63,223 bases of DNA from Devosia sp. Root635 (GCF_001427605.1 NZ_LMGZ01000010.1:1-63223), one strand, 5' to 3'; shown: positions 25,101-35,834, counted from the stretch's first letter. A program made the numbers and translations. Notes: generated from the letters alone by a model not told the origin.

Positions 25101-25957
25101 GCAATCCAGGCGATCCCGCGTCAGATCCTGTCGTCAGTCGCCGCCGTACCTGGTCCGATCTGGGGCCTCGCCTCATCTCGGCCCTGGTACTGATCGCCCT
25201 GACAGCGACGGCGCTCTATATCGGAACCTATGTGTTTGCCGCCGTGGTTGGCGCCGTCTTTGCCGGGGCCTATCGTGAGTGGGAAACCATGGTGTCGCGG
25301 GCGCCGCTGACGCCGGCGGGCATGGCGCTGATCGGCCTGGTGGCGGTGTCGGGGCTGGTTTACCCGCTGCTAGGGCCGCTGGGCACCATCGGCGTGATCG
25401 CCCTGGCCTGCGTGGTCGCCGTGGCGATGCGCGGCGAGGGTGTGCTGTGGCGGATCCTGGGCCTGGTGATCTACGGCGCTATCATCGTGGCGGCGCTGGC
25501 CATGCGCGGCGATACGCTGACCGGGGTCTGGGCCGGGGTCTATCTCGGCACCGTGGTCTGGATGACGGATTCGGCGGCCTTCTTTACCGGACGGCAGATT
25601 GGCGGGGAGAAGCTGGCGCCGGAGATTTCGCCGTCCAAGACCTGGTCGGGCGCATTGGGTGGGTTGGCGCTGGGTACCGGGGCAGGGTTGCTGGTCTGGA
25701 TCGTGGCGACCGATTCCGCGTGGTGGATCGGTCTGGTGCTATCTGCGGCGATCAGCGTCCTTGGCCAGCTTGGCGATCTCAGCGAAAGTGCGATCAAGCG
25801 GCATTTCCGCATCAAGGACAGCGGCGACATCATTCCGGGCCATGGCGGGCTGATGGATCGGCTGGACAGCCTCACATTCGGCGTCTTGCTGGTCTTGCTG
25901 GTGGGGGCGCTGCATGCCGGCTACGGCGCGGTGGCCGAAGGCCTGCTCTATTGGTAG
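25097..25957 (+). CDS. cdsA: Phosphatidate cytidylyltransferase
   Basis: The 286-residue polytopic membrane protein converts phosphatidate and CTP to CDP-diacylglycerol. The C-terminal family signature is visible in 'SAIKRHFRIKDSGDIIPGHGG' split as SAIKRHF, KDSGD and PGHGGLMDRLDSL. 'ISPSKTWSGALGG' is also typical. About six to eight membrane helices precede it. It starts within uppS by a 4-bp overlap (TTGA/ATG region; TTG start) and is followed by rseP after 36 bp. Confidence 0.94.
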   Translation: MSNPGDPASDPVVSRRRTWSDLGPRLISALVLIALTATALYIGTYVFAAVVGAVFAGAYREWETMVSRAPLTPAGMALIGLVAVSGLVYPLLGPLGTIGVIALACVVAVAMRGEGVLWRILGLVIYGAIIVAALAMRGDTLTGVWAGVYLGTVVWMTDSAAFFTGRQIGGEKLAPEISPSKTWSGALGGLALGTGAGLLVWIVATDSAWWIGLVLSAAISVLGQLGDLSESAIKRHFRIKDSGDIIPGHGGLMDRLDSLTFGVLLVLLVGALHAGYGAVAEGLLYW

Positions 25958-25993
25958 CGGCGGTGCGCAGGCGCCATATTCGCTGACGCAAGG

Positions 25994-27136
25994 ATGCCCA
26001 TGTTCGAATTTCTTTACTGGCTTTTGTCCTATGTCGTGCCGTTCCTGGCGGTGCTCACTGTCATCGTGTTCGTGCACGAAATGGGGCATTACCTGGTGGC
26101 TCGCTGGAATGGCGTGGCGATCGATGCCTTCTCCATCGGCTTCGGCCGTGAACTCATCGGCTGGAACGACCGGCATGGCACGCGCTGGAAGATTTCCGCC
26201 GTTCCGCTGGGCGGCTATGTGCGTTTTACCGGCGACATGAATGCCGCCAGCGTTCCCGACCCCGATACCCTGGCCAATGTCGATCCCGAACTGGCGCCGC
26301 GCCTCTTCGCCAACAAGAATGTGTGGCAGCGCATCGCTGTCGTCGCGGCCGGGCCGCTGGCCAATGTCATCCTGACCTTCCTCATTCTCTATGCGCTGCT
26401 GCTTGGTTATGGCCGCTACACGATCCCGCCTGTCGTCGGCGACGTCATCGCTGGTTCGGTGGCCGAGGCGGCCGGCATCGAGCCGGGCGATATCATCACA
26501 GCGGTCGATGGCTATGCCGTGCGTGGCTTCGAGGACTTTCAGCGCATGGTGGCGACCAGCCCGGAGCGGCCCGTCACTGTGGAACTGGATCGCGGCAGCG
26601 TCAGCAAGACCCTGGTCCTCGTGCCCGAGGCAGTCGATGTGGAAGACCGCTTCGGCAACAGCCAGCGGATCGGTCGAATCGGGGTGAGCCGCGATGTGGC
26701 CGAGACCGATGTGACGCTCTACCGGCCGGGGCCGGTCGAGGCGGTCGGCATGACCGTCGAGGAAATCCGCTTCATCATCCAGCGAACCGCCGCCTTCCTC
26801 GGCGATTTCTTCGTCGGGCGCGGTGATGTCGAGCAATTGGGCGGGCCGGTCAAAGTGGCCAAGGTTTCCGGGGAAGTGGCGACGCTGGGCATCGTGGCGC
26901 TGATCAATCTCACCGCTTTGCTGTCGCTAAATATCGGTATTTTCAATCTTTTGCCGGTTCCCATGCTCGACGGCGGGCACCTTCTGTACTATCTGGTTGA
27001 AGCTGTCAGGGGGCGTCCGCTGAGCATGCGCGTGCAGGAAATGGGGTTCCGCTTCGGCTTTGCCCTGGTGCTTGCACTCATGGTGTTCACGCTGTTCAAC
27101 GACACACTGTTCGCCTACTTCGGAATCCTGCGTTAA
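25994..27136 (+). CDS. rseP: RIP metalloprotease RseP
   Basis: The 380-residue intramembrane zinc metalloprotease has the HExxH motif in 'FVHEMGHYLVARW' near residue 30. A PDZ domain lies in the middle ('GSVAEAAGIEPGDIITAVDG'), and the second metal and substrate region is 'NLLPVPMLDGGHLLYYL' near the C-terminus. It cuts membrane-spanning anti-sigma factors and signal-peptide remnants. One PDZ region is apparent. Its stop codon lies inside a perfect CtrA-type box that precedes bamA. Confidence 0.95.
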   Translation: MPMFEFLYWLLSYVVPFLAVLTVIVFVHEMGHYLVARWNGVAIDAFSIGFGRELIGWNDRHGTRWKISAVPLGGYVRFTGDMNAASVPDPDTLANVDPELAPRLFANKNVWQRIAVVAAGPLANVILTFLILYALLLGYGRYTIPPVVGDVIAGSVAEAAGIEPGDIITAVDGYAVRGFEDFQRMVATSPERPVTVELDRGSVSKTLVLVPEAVDVEDRFGNSQRIGRIGVSRDVAETDVTLYRPGPVEAVGMTVEEIRFIIQRTAAFLGDFFVGRGDVEQLGGPVKVAKVSGEVATLGIVALINLTALLSLNIGIFNLLPVPMLDGGHLLYYLVEAVRGRPLSMRVQEMGFRFGFALVLALMVFTLFNDTLFAYFGILR

Positions 27137-27147
27137 CACCCGGTTAA
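27133..27147. promoter_or_regulatory. CtrA-type box upstream of bamA
   Basis: TTAACACCCGGTTAA is a perfect TTAA-N7-TTAA match. Its first half contains the rseP stop codon. It lies 173 bp before the bamA start. The 184-bp gap that follows also holds TTAA-rich sequence near 27225. Confidence 0.5.
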
Positions 27148-27320
27148 CCTAGGTTTGTGAGGTGTTGCAGGAATACAAGAGCACCAATCATTTGCTAACC
27201 GCGTCGAGGCTTCCGCCTTGTCCTTGGTTAAAAAGACGGTAAAACGGTGCAATGGAGTTAGCTTGGGGGAGCGCTGTGCATGGCGATTCTCCGGGCGTGG
27301 TCGCAGAAGGCAATAACAAT

Positions 27321-29444
27321 ATGATCCATCCCACCAAGCTGATGCGCGGCGCCCTTCTGGCGCTTGCGATACTGGGTGCAGCACCGCTTGCCGGGCCCAG
27401 CATTCCGCTTCTTGGCTCTGCGACTGTTCAGGCTCAGGAACAACTGGTCGGCGCGGTGCTGTTCGACGGCAACCGGCGCTTTTCCGACAGCCAGCTTCTG
27501 GCCATGGTCGACGTATCGGCTTCCGGCATTTTCACCCAGCAGCGTCTTGCCGCAGATGTCGAAAGCATACGCCAGGCCTATGACCGTGACGGGTTTCTCG
27601 CTGTTTCCGTGACGGCGCGCACCGAGGCGACCACTGATGGCCGCGTCCGTGTGCTGTTCACCATCAACGAAGGCAATCGCGCGGGCATTGCGGCGATCAA
27701 TTTCACCGGCAACAACGCCTTTGGCGGCAACAGCCTCAAGAGCGCCATGCTCACCAAGGAAACCGGCATCCTGAGCTGGCTGTTCAAGGACGACGGCTAC
27801 GACGAGCAAAAGCTGGCCGTCGATCGCGAACGGATCCGGCTGTACTATGCCAATCGCGGCTATCCGGACGTCCAGGTGACGTCGGTCGGTGAGTATGATG
27901 CCGAGCGCAATGCCTACTTCATCAACTTCACCATCAATGAAGGCCAGAAGTACGAGTTCTCCAATGTCGGTATCGAAACCAGCATTGCCGGTCTCAATAC
28001 CGATGCCCTGAAGGGCACGGTGCAGACGGGGCAGGGCAGCACCTATTCCGCCGGCAACCTGCAGGAGACCATCGAGGACATGGCTTACGAAGCCGCTGTC
28101 CAGGGCTACTCCTTCGCCGATGTCCGTGCGCGTCTCGACCGCGATGTGACGACGGGGACGTTCAACGTGACCTATCTGGTGGATGAAGGCGCGCGGCTCT
28201 ATGTCGAGCGCATCAACATCACCGGCAATACCAAGACGCGTGATTTCGTCATCCGTCGCGAGCTGGAGTTTGCCGAAGGCGACCCCTTCAACCGTTCGCT
28301 GGTGCTTCGTGGCCGCAAGAACATCGACGCGCTGGGCTTTTTCTCGGCGGTCAATGTTACCACGGGTCCGGGCTCCGCGCCCGACAAGGTGGTCATCAAT
28401 ATCGCGGTGACCGAAACATCGACGGGCGAATACGGCGCCACTGCCGGCTATTCGACCCAAGATGGTGTCTTGGGCGAAGTATCGCTGACCGAACGGAATT
28501 TCCTGGGTCGTGGCCAGTATCTGCGCGCCGCCATCGGCGCCTCGCAGGCCGGCCGTACCTTCGACTTCTCGTTCACCGAGCCGCGCTTCATGGGCCTCAA
28601 GGTCTCGGCCGGCGTCGATGTCTACCATCGCATCAACGAGGAGACGACGGCCGGCTTCTACGGCTCGCAGGCGACCGGTGGGCAGTTCCGCGTCGGCATC
28701 CCGCTGACTGCTGATCTGTCGGGCACCGTGTTTGCCGGCATGGAACGCAAGATCATCGCCGACGCCAAGGCGCCTGCCTCGCTGCTCGTCAATGACGGGG
28801 ACGAGTTCTACAAAGGCTTCGTGGGCTATAGCCTCACCTGGAACAACCTCGACGATACCAAGAAGCCGACCGAAGGTTTGCTGGCGACGTTCACCCAGCA
28901 ATATATCGGCTGGGACCATAGCCTGGTCCGCTCGGAAGCAAAGGCGCGCTACTTCGTCCCCGTGGTCGAGGATAGCGGCATCATCGCCAGCGTGCGCGGC
29001 CAGGCCGGTATCATCAATGACCTGAGTGGCAATGGCGTTCATTCGGTCGAGGCCTTTATGCCCGGTTCGCAGTTGATCCGTGGCTTCGAGGGCCGTGGCC
29101 TCGGGCCGCGCATCCAGAATGGCGAATATCTCGGCGCGGTTGCCTATGCCGGCGTTTCGGCTGAACTGCAGTTCCCGATCCCCGGCGTGCCGGAGAGCTA
29201 TGGCCTGAGCGGCGCGGTGTGGGCCGATGCTGCCTGGATCGATGGCGTGAACGTGCCGCGTCTGGACGGTATCAACTCGGTCGATCCGAACAGCATCGAT
29301 GTGCCATGGCGCACGTCGGTTGGTGCTTCCCTGATCTGGGACAGCCCGTTCGGCCCGCTGCGTGGCGATTTCGCCCACGTGCTGAACAAGTCGACCTCGG
29401 ATCGGACCCAGGTCTTCCAGCTGACCATGTCCACCTTGTTCTAG
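27321..29444 (+). CDS. bamA: Outer membrane protein assembly factor BamA
   Basis: The 707-residue protein has a signal peptide (MIHPTKLMRGALLALAIL...VQAQE), five POTRA repeats (first one 'VGAVLFDGNRRFSDSQLLAM') and a C-terminal 16-strand barrel ending in Phe (LTMSTLF). 'RGFEGRGLGPR' is the conserved loop 6 region. It inserts barrel proteins into the outer membrane. The start at 27321 has AGAAGG upstream; an earlier ATG would spoil the signal peptide. A strong terminator follows. Confidence 0.97.
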   Translation: MIHPTKLMRGALLALAILGAAPLAGPSIPLLGSATVQAQEQLVGAVLFDGNRRFSDSQLLAMVDVSASGIFTQQRLAADVESIRQAYDRDGFLAVSVTARTEATTDGRVRVLFTINEGNRAGIAAINFTGNNAFGGNSLKSAMLTKETGILSWLFKDDGYDEQKLAVDRERIRLYYANRGYPDVQVTSVGEYDAERNAYFINFTINEGQKYEFSNVGIETSIAGLNTDALKGTVQTGQGSTYSAGNLQETIEDMAYEAAVQGYSFADVRARLDRDVTTGTFNVTYLVDEGARLYVERINITGNTKTRDFVIRRELEFAEGDPFNRSLVLRGRKNIDALGFFSAVNVTTGPGSAPDKVVINIAVTETSTGEYGATAGYSTQDGVLGEVSLTERNFLGRGQYLRAAIGASQAGRTFDFSFTEPRFMGLKVSAGVDVYHRINEETTAGFYGSQATGGQFRVGIPLTADLSGTVFAGMERKIIADAKAPASLLVNDGDEFYKGFVGYSLTWNNLDDTKKPTEGLLATFTQQYIGWDHSLVRSEAKARYFVPVVEDSGIIASVRGQAGIINDLSGNGVHSVEAFMPGSQLIRGFEGRGLGPRIQNGEYLGAVAYAGVSAELQFPIPGVPESYGLSGAVWADAAWIDGVNVPRLDGINSVDPNSIDVPWRTSVGASLIWDSPFGPLRGDFAHVLNKSTSDRTQVFQLTMSTLF

Positions 29445-29467
29445 CCGTCGTGGCGTGAGACAGTTCA

Positions 29468-29506
29468 TTGAGCCGCGGGCGGCAAGCACCGCGGCTCAAT
29501 TCTTTT
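29468..29506 (+). terminator. Rho-independent terminator between bamA and lpxD
   Basis: Perfect 11-bp arms TTGAGCCGCGG and CCGCGGCTCAA are followed by TTCTTTT. lpxD starts 10 bp later, so read-through must supply lpxD unless it has its own promoter within bamA. Confidence 0.85.
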
Positions 29507-29516
29507 AAGTGACATC

Positions 29517-30545
29517 ATGGTCGACACCCGTTTTCATCGCTTTGCCGGCCCGTCCACGATTGGCGATATCCTGGCCGCGCTTGGCCGCGCCGACCTGCTT
29601 TCCGGGCTCGGCGATGCGGGGTTCTCGATCCTGGGGGCGACCGAGCTCGACCTGGCTGGTCCGGGCGACGTGGCTTTGGCGGCCCACACCAATTATATCG
29701 AGGAACTGCGCGCCACCGAGGCAGGTGTCGTCGTGGTTTTGCCGGCCCTGCGCGACGTGGTGCCGGCACACAGCCTCGCCATCGCGGTGGACAGACCGCA
29801 CCAGTTATTCGCCGATATTCTCGACCATCTCTATCCAGCCAATACCCGCACGGTCATTGCCGCGGGGCGGGATGATCTGGGCGCGCCCGTATTCGAGCGC
29901 GATGTTTTCATCGGCTCCAACGTGGTGGTGGGCCAGGGCGTCGAGATCGGACGGGGCACCGTTGTCGGCGCCAATACCGTCATCGGCGCGGGCGTCACCA
30001 TCGGCCGCAACTGCACCATTGCCGCCAATTGCACCATCGATTGTGCCCATATCGGCAATGAGGTGGTGATTCATTCCGGCGTGCGCATCGGCACCGAAGG
30101 CTTCGGCTGGCTTGATTTCGGGCAGTCCAATCGCAAGGTGCCCCAGTTGGGGCGGGTGCTGATTCAGGATCGGGTGGAGATCGGCGCCAATTCAACCGTG
30201 GATCGTGGCGCGCTGGGCGACACGATGATCGGGGAAGGCACCAAGATCGATAACCTCGTGCAGATCGGTCATAACTGCAGAATTGGCCGGGCCTGTCTCA
30301 TCGCCGCGATGAGCGGGCTTTCGGGCTCGACGATCGTGGAAGATGGCGTGCTGATGGGCGGCGGCGTCGGCACGTCGGGCCATCTCAGCATCGGCGCCGG
30401 CAGCGTGGTTCACGGTCGCGCCGCGGTCACCAAGAACTGGCCCGCGGGCAGCAAACTTGCCGGTGCGCCGGCGCAGGATATAAGAGATTTCTGGCGGGAG
30501 ATCGCCACGATGCGGAAACTTTCCAAGGGGGACAAGCGGGGATGA
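29517..30545 (+). CDS. lpxD: UDP-3-O-(3-hydroxyacyl)glucosamine N-acyltransferase
   Basis: The 342-residue enzyme adds the second hydroxyacyl chain in lipid A synthesis. It has the N-terminal uridine-binding domain, then hexapeptide repeats forming a left-handed beta helix ('[20 protein letters not shown]'). The catalytic His lies in '[12 protein letters not shown]'. Length is normal. It overlaps fabZ by 4 bp. Confidence 0.97.
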   Translation: MVDTRFHRFAGPSTIGDILAALGRADLLSGLGDAGFSILGATELDLAGPGDVALAAHTNYIEELRATEAGVVVVLPALRDVVPAHSLAIAVDRPHQLFADILDHLYPANTRTVIAAGRDDLGAPVFERDVFIGSNVVVGQGVEIGRGTVVGANTVIGAGVTIGRNCTIAANCTIDCAHIGNEVVIHSGVRIGTEGFGWLDFGQSNRKVPQLGRVLIQDRVEIGANSTVDRGALGDTMIGEGTKIDNLVQIGHNCRIGRACLIAAMSGLSGSTIVEDGVLMGGGVGTSGHLSIGAGSVVHGRAAVTKNWPAGSKLAGAPAQDIRDFWREIATMRKLSKGDKRG

Positions 30546-31018
30546 CCGACAGCGCACCAGCGAGCACGGAACTCGGTGCAATGCATATTGCCGAGATTTT
30601 GACGAGCCTGCCTCATCGCTACCCGTTCCTGATGATCGATCGGATTGTCCGCATCGATCGCGACGAGACGGCTGTCGGCATCAAGAACGTGACCTTCAAC
30701 GAGCCGATCTTCCAGGGCCATTTCCCCGAGAACCCGATCTTTCCGGGCGTGCTGATCATCGAGGGCATGGCGCAGACCGCCGGCGCCATCGTCATCAAGC
30801 ATGATTCAGGCAGCGGCAAGAAGAACATCGTGCTCATGCTGGGCGTCGACAAGGCCAAGTTCCGCAAGCCGGCGGGGCCGGGCGACACCATCGAGTTCCA
30901 CATCGCCAAGATCCAGCGCCGCCGTAATGTCGGCCGCTACGAGGCCAAGGCCATGGTGGACGGGACAATCATCGCGGAAGCCGAGATCACGGCGATGATT
31001 GTCGAGGCGGCTTCGTGA
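30542..31018 (+). CDS. fabZ: 3-hydroxyacyl-ACP dehydratase FabZ
   Basis: The 158-residue hot-dog enzyme dehydrates 3-hydroxyacyl-ACP in fatty acid synthesis. '[14 protein letters not shown]' and '[20 protein letters not shown]' carry the active-site His and Glu. It competes with lpxA and lpxD for hydroxyacyl-ACP, which explains its place in this operon. It overlaps both neighbours by 4 bp. Confidence 0.97.
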   Translation: MTDSAPASTELGAMHIAEILTSLPHRYPFLMIDRIVRIDRDETAVGIKNVTFNEPIFQGHFPENPIFPGVLIIEGMAQTAGAIVIKHDSGSGKKNIVLMLGVDKAKFRKPAGPGDTIEFHIAKIQRRRNVGRYEAKAMVDGTIIAEAEITAMIVEAAS

Positions 31019-31824
31019 GCGAGCCTGTCGTTCACCCGACGGCAATCGTCGGCTCGCGGGCTCGGCTCGGCAAGGGCGTGAAAATCGGCCCCTATTGCAT
31101 TGTCGGTGACAATGTCGTGCTGCATGACGGTGTGGAACTGATTTCCCACGTCTCGATCGACGGCCATACCGAAATCGGTGCGGCCACGCAGATTTATCCG
31201 TTCGCCTCCATCGGCCACAAGCCGCAGGATCTCAAATATCATGGCGAGGCGTCGCGGCTGGTCATCGGCGAACGCTGCACCATCCGCGAGTCGGTCACCA
31301 TCAATCCGGGGACCGAGGGCGGCGGCATGCTGACCCGGATCGGCAATGACTGCCTGATCATGGCGAGCGCCCACGTGGCGCATGATGCGATTATCGGCAA
31401 CAATGTCATCATGGCCAATTATGTGGGCGTGGCCGGTCACTGCCAGATCGGCGATAACGTGATCTTCGGGGGCACCTGCGTCATCCATCAATTCACCCGC
31501 ATCGGCGCGCATGCCTTTATTGGCGCGCAGTCGATGGTCGACGGCGATGTGATCCCCTATGGCATGGCGGTGGGCAATCGTGCTGCGCTCACCGGGCTGA
31601 ACCTGATCGGGCTCAAGCGCCGCAAGTTCGACCGGGAGGTCATCCACCGGCTGCGGGCGGCCTACCGGATGATCTTTGCCAGCGAAGGCACATTGCGGGA
31701 GCGCGTCGAGGACGCCGCCGAGCTGTTCAAGAACGACCCTCTGGTGCAGGACGTCGTCGCCTTCATTGCAGCCGCGTCGGATCGGCCGATCCTGATGCCG
31801 CGCAACGGCCACGATCCCGACTAG
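31015..31824 (+). CDS. lpxA: UDP-N-acetylglucosamine acyltransferase LpxA
   Basis: The 269-residue enzyme catalyses the first step of lipid A synthesis. It has hexapeptide repeats, the catalytic 'ASAHVAHDAIIGNN' His region and 'GLNLIGLKRRKF' near the helical C-terminus. It starts with GTG inside the fabZ stop. lpxB follows with no intervening base, and the usual alphaproteobacterial lpxI is absent between them. Confidence 0.97.
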   Translation: MSEPVVHPTAIVGSRARLGKGVKIGPYCIVGDNVVLHDGVELISHVSIDGHTEIGAATQIYPFASIGHKPQDLKYHGEASRLVIGERCTIRESVTINPGTEGGGMLTRIGNDCLIMASAHVAHDAIIGNNVIMANYVGVAGHCQIGDNVIFGGTCVIHQFTRIGAHAFIGAQSMVDGDVIPYGMAVGNRAALTGLNLIGLKRRKFDREVIHRLRAAYRMIFASEGTLRERVEDAAELFKNDPLVQDVVAFIAAASDRPILMPRNGHDPD

Positions 31825-33003
31825 ATGAGCGGGCCGGCAGGCGCTGCCGATCCGGCAGGCGGGGCCGACCGGCTCAAGCTCTTCATTCTCGCCGGCGAGC
31901 CTTCGGGCGATCGCATCGCCGCGGACCTTGTGGCGCGGCTCATGCGCCGCGTGAAGCTGGCCTTCAGCGGCGTCGGCGGCCATGAGCTGGAGGCACTGGG
32001 CCTGCGTTCGCTGTTTCCCATGAGCGACCTGGCGGTGATGGGTGTCAGCGACGTGGTGCTGCGCCTGCCGCTGCTGCTGTGGCGCATCGAGCAGACCGCC
32101 CGCGCCATAAGGGCTGCCAAGCCCGACATTGTGGTGCTGGTCGATTCTCAGGATTTTTCGAGGCTGCTGGCGCGCCGGCTGAAGCAGCTTCGCTATCAGG
32201 GCAAGCTCATCCTCTATGTGGCGCCCTCGGTATGGGCGCGGGCGCCGCAACGCGCCGCCAGGCTCAGGCCGCTATTCGAGGAAGTGCTGGCCGTATTGCC
32301 GTTCGAGCCGGCCGTCATGCAGCGCCTCGATGGCCCGCCCACCAGCTATGTCGGCCATCCGGCGCTGGGGGAACGTCTCGCGCGCGATGTCGTCGAGCGT
32401 GGTCCGCTGGTGCTGCTGCCGGGCAGCCGCGACGGCGAATTGCGGCGCCACCTGGCCTTGTTCCGGCAGGTGGCCGCCGAGATGGGCGGGCACGCGGCGG
32501 TGGATGGCATGGTCATCCCCACGCTCCCTTCGCTGCATGATCGACTCACTCAAGCGGTGGCGGATTGGTCCGTGCCGGTGCGGATCGTCTCTGAACGGGC
32601 GGCACGCGCCGAAATCTACCGGCAGGCGGTGCTGGCTTTGGCGGTATCGGGCACGGTCACGCTGGAACTGGCTTTGGCGCGGGTGCCGATGGTGGTGACC
32701 TATGTGCTCGATCCACACCAGGCGCGCATCTACGACAAACATGGCCGTCCGCCGGTATCGCTGCCCAATATCATTCTCGGCCGGCCGACCGTGCCCGAGC
32801 TGGTGCAGGCGGCGCCGGACGCTGCCGCGATGATCGGGGCTGTCCGCGCCTTGCTGGACGACAAAAAAGCCCGCCAGGACCAGATCGAGGCCTTTGGCGA
32901 GCTTTCAAATCTCATGGAAACGGGCGAGACCACGTTTCCGCGGCAGGATCCGGCGGACCGGATCCTGGCTCACTGGGATCAGCGGGTGCTCAGCGCGGGG
33001 TAA
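31825..33003 (+). CDS. lpxB: Lipid-A-disaccharide synthase
   Basis: The 392-residue GT19 glycosyltransferase joins UDP-diacylglucosamine and lipid X. '[18 protein letters not shown]', '[16 protein letters not shown]' and '[14 protein letters not shown]' mark the N-terminal half; '[14 protein letters not shown]' and '[13 protein letters not shown]' mark the donor site. The first 16 residues are a Gly/Ala-rich extension. Its last 25 bp overlap the convergent gltA. Confidence 0.96.
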   Translation: MSGPAGAADPAGGADRLKLFILAGEPSGDRIAADLVARLMRRVKLAFSGVGGHELEALGLRSLFPMSDLAVMGVSDVVLRLPLLLWRIEQTARAIRAAKPDIVVLVDSQDFSRLLARRLKQLRYQGKLILYVAPSVWARAPQRAARLRPLFEEVLAVLPFEPAVMQRLDGPPTSYVGHPALGERLARDVVERGPLVLLPGSRDGELRRHLALFRQVAAEMGGHAAVDGMVIPTLPSLHDRLTQAVADWSVPVRIVSERAARAEIYRQAVLALAVSGTVTLELALARVPMVVTYVLDPHQARIYDKHGRPPVSLPNIILGRPTVPELVQAAPDAAAMIGAVRALLDDKKARQDQIEAFGELSNLMETGETTFPRQDPADRILAHWDQRVLSAG

Positions 33004-34268
33004 TCTCGGGCCGGGGCGCCGTTGTAGAGCTGGCGCGGGCGGCCGATCTTCTTCTGCGGATCGGCAATCATTTCCTTCCACTGGCTGATCCAGCCAACGG
33101 TGCGGGCCACCGAGAACAGCACGGTGAACATCGAGGTCGGGAAGCCGATGGCGTCGAGGATGATGCCCGAATAGAAATCGACGTTGGGATAGAGCTTGCG
33201 CTCGATGAAGTAGGGGTCTTCGAGCGCGATCTTCTCGAGCTCCTGGGCTACCTGCAAAGTCGGGTTGTTGTGAACGCCGAGCAGGTCGAGGACTTCCTTG
33301 GCGGTCTTCTGCATCACGGTCGCGCGCGGGTCGAAGTTCTTGTAGACCCGGTGGCCGAAGCCCATCAGCTTGAAGCTGTCCGACTTGTCCTTGGCGCGCT
33401 CGATGAATTCGGGAATGCGGTCGACGGTGCCGATTTCCCTGAGCATGTTGAGCGCCGCTTCATTGGCGCCGCCATGCGCCGGGCCCCACAGGCAGGCGAC
33501 GCCCGCCGCGATGCAGGCAAAGGGATTGGCGTCGGACGAGCCGGCCAGCCGCACGGTCGAAGTCGAGGCATTCTGCTCGTGGTCGGCATGCAGGGTGAAG
33601 ATCAGGTCCATCGCCTTGGCGATGGTCGGATTGACCTTGTATTCCTCGGCCGGCACCGAGAAGCACATATGCAGGAAGTTCGACGCGTAATCGAGGTCGT
33701 TGCGCGGATAAACGAAGGGCTGGCCCACCGAGTATTTGTAGGCCATGGCCGCGATCGTCGGCATCTTGGCGATCATGCGGATCGAGGCGATCTCGCGCTG
33801 GCGCGGATCGGTGATATCGGTGGAGTCGTGGTAGAAGGCGGCCATGGCGCCGACCACGCCGGTCATCACCGCCATGGGATGCGCGTCGCGGCGGAAGCCG
33901 CGGAAGAAATAGTGCATCTGCTCATGCACCATCGTATGGCGGGTCACCAACTCGTCGAATTCGGCCATCTGCGCCTTGCTGGGCAGTTCGCCATAAAGCA
34001 GCAGGTAGCAGACTTCGAGATAGTTGCTCTTTTCGGAGAGCTGTTCGATCGGATAGCCGCGATAGAGGAGCTGGCCCTGGTCGCCGTCGATATAGGTGAT
34101 GGCGCTGTCGCAGGCTGCCGTCGAGGTAAAACCGGGGTCGTAGGTGAACATCCCGGTCTTGGCGTATAGCGATCGTATGTCTATCACATCCGGACCCACC
34201 GAACCGGACAGAACCGGGAATTCGTGGGTCTGGTCCCCGATGACGAGTTTGGCGACTTTTTCGGTCAT
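32979..34268 (-). CDS. gltA: Citrate synthase
   Basis: The 429-residue type II hexameric-class enzyme condenses oxaloacetate and acetyl-CoA. Active-site segments are '[15 protein letters not shown]' and '[16 protein letters not shown]', with an Asp near '[12 protein letters not shown]'. The N-terminal '[22 protein letters not shown]' region (seen as YDPGF and SAITYIDG) is typical. It is preceded by two stem-loops in the gap to gltX and overlaps lpxB at its 3' end. Confidence 0.97.
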   Translation of the reverse strand: MTEKVAKLVIGDQTHEFPVLSGSVGPDVIDIRSLYAKTGMFTYDPGFTSTAACDSAITYIDGDQGQLLYRGYPIEQLSEKSNYLEVCYLLLYGELPSKAQMAEFDELVTRHTMVHEQMHYFFRGFRRDAHPMAVMTGVVGAMAAFYHDSTDITDPRQREIASIRMIAKMPTIAAMAYKYSVGQPFVYPRNDLDYASNFLHMCFSVPAEEYKVNPTIAKAMDLIFTLHADHEQNASTSTVRLAGSSDANPFACIAAGVACLWGPAHGGANEAALNMLREIGTVDRIPEFIERAKDKSDSFKLMGFGHRVYKNFDPRATVMQKTAKEVLDLLGVHNNPTLQVAQELEKIALEDPYFIERKLYPNVDFYSGIILDAIGFPTSMFTVLFSVARTVGWISQWKEMIADPQKKIGRPRQLYNGAPARDYPALSTR

Positions 34269-34347
34269 TGAGCTCTCCTCGTGGGCCTCCGCGTCCGCAA
34301 TTGTTCCGGTCGCTCGAAGCCGTAAACTGGGCAGTCATGGCTGCTTC

Positions 34348-34404
34348 GCAGGGGTATCAGTTTTACCCCTGCCGACGCAACCGATGGGTAAGCAAGGCTT
34401 ACCC
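34348..34404 (-). other. Two tandem stem-loops between gltX and gltA
   Basis: GGGTAAGC-AAG-GCTTACCC (34386-34404) and GCAGGGGTA-N7-TACCCCTGC (34348-34372) are both perfect inverted repeats. In the minus-strand direction they follow the gltX stop by 11 bp and precede gltA. No T run follows, so they may be processing or regulatory structures. Confidence 0.6.
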
Positions 34405-34415
34405 TCCGATTAGCA

Positions 34416-35834
34416 CTAGACAGCGCCGATTTGGTCCTCAAGGCGAGCCATACTTTCGGCCCGTCCGATCAGCACCATGACTTCGAAAATCCCCGGCGAA
34501 ACGGTGCGTCCGGTCAGCGCGGCGCGCAAAGGCTGGGCCAGCTTGCCCAGCTTCAACCCCTTGGCCTCGGCCAGGGCGCGCATCGCCGCGTCGATGGCCG
34601 GCACCGACCAGTCGTTAAGGCCGCGCAATGTCTCAGCCATGTCGCTGAGTACCGCGCGGGTATCGGTCGTCAGCAAAGCCGCCGCCGCCGCATCGATAAC
34701 AAGCGGGCGTGACGCATAGATGAACTGCGCCAGGTCGATCAGCTCCAGCACCGTCTTGGCGCGGGGCTGCAACTCGGGCAGGGCCGTGAGAACCGTGTCC
34801 CTGTTGGCCGAAAGCCCGTCGACATCGGCCTGCCGGCCGACTTCGGCGGCGGTGGCAAGCATCACGTCATAGAGATAGGCCGGCGCCGCTTCGCGGATAT
34901 AGTGGCCGTTGATATTCTCGAGTTTGACGAAGTCGAAGCGCGCCGCGCCCTTGTTGAGGCCTTCGAGGCTGAACCATTCGACCATCTGTTCGGTCGAGAA
35001 AATCTCGTCGTCGCCATGGCTCCAGCCGAGGCGGGCGAGATAATTGCGAAGAGCTTCGGGCAGGTAGCCCATCTGCCGGTAGGCTTCGACGCCCAGCGCG
35101 CCGTGGCGCTTGGACAGCTTGGCGCCATCCGGCCCGTGAATCAGCGGGATATGCGCCATCTCCGGCACGGTCCAGCCCATGGCGTTGTAGATGACGATCT
35201 GGCGGGCGGCATTGGTCAGGTGGTCGTCACCGCGGATGATGTGGGTTACGCCCATGTCGTGGTCGTCGACCACCACCGCGTGCATATAAGTCGGCGTGCC
35301 GTCCGAGCGCAGGATGATGAAATCGTCGAGGTTCTCGGTCTTGAACACCACCTTGCCCTGCACATGGTCGTCGACCACGATATCGCCTGAGAGCGGCGCC
35401 TTGATGCGGATCACCGGCGCGACACCGGCGGGCGCCTCTGACTGGTCGCGGTCGCGCCAATAGCCGTTATAGCGCGGCGGCTTGCCGGCGGCGCGGGCCT
35501 CCTCGCGCATCTGGTCCAGCTCGGCCGGCGAGCAATAGCAGTAGTAGGCGTGGCCCGTATTCACCAGCTCATGGGCGATTTCGGCATGGCGCGCGGCGCG
35601 GCCGAACTGGCTGATCGGCTCGCCCTCCCAGTCGAGGCCCAGCCATTTGAGCCCGTCGACCAGCGCCACCACGGCCGCTTCGGTCGAGCGTTCGCGGTCG
35701 GTATCCTCGATGCGGAGCAGCATCTTGCCGCCCTTGTTCTGGGCGTAGGCCCAACTGAAAAGGGCCGTGCGGGCGCCACCGATATGCAGGTAGCCGGTGG
35801 GCGAGGGGGCGAAACGGGTGACGACCTGGGACAT
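34416..35834 (-). CDS. gltX: Glutamyl-tRNA synthetase
   Basis: The 472-residue class I synthetase has the HIGH-type motif in '[18 protein letters not shown]' and the KMSKS-type motif as '[10 protein letters not shown]'. A helical anticodon-binding domain follows. The start at 35834 ([14 protein letters not shown]) is standard; the upstream extension is antisense to comEC. A second GltX-type gene, common in alphaproteobacteria, would lie elsewhere. It is divergent from comEC. Confidence 0.97.
   Translation of the reverse strand: MSQVVTRFAPSPTGYLHIGGARTALFSWAYAQNKGGKMLLRIEDTDRERSTEAAVVALVDGLKWLGLDWEGEPISQFGRAARHAEIAHELVNTGHAYYCYCSPAELDQMREEARAAGKPPRYNGYWRDRDQSEAPAGVAPVIRIKAPLSGDIVVDDHVQGKVVFKTENLDDFIILRSDGTPTYMHAVVVDDHDMGVTHIIRGDDHLTNAARQIVIYNAMGWTVPEMAHIPLIHGPDGAKLSKRHGALGVEAYRQMGYLPEALRNYLARLGWSHGDDEIFSTEQMVEWFSLEGLNKGAARFDFVKLENINGHYIREAAPAYLYDVMLATAAEVGRQADVDGLSANRDTVLTALPELQPRAKTVLELIDLAQFIYASRPLVIDAAAAALLTTDTRAVLSDMAETLRGLNDWSVPAIDAAMRALAEAKGLKLGKLAQPLRAALTGRTVSPGIFEVMVLIGRAESMARLEDQIGAV

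Noticed and set aside
27258..29489. 743-codon minus-strand frame over bamA
   Set aside because: Antisense shadow; no signal peptide or domain.
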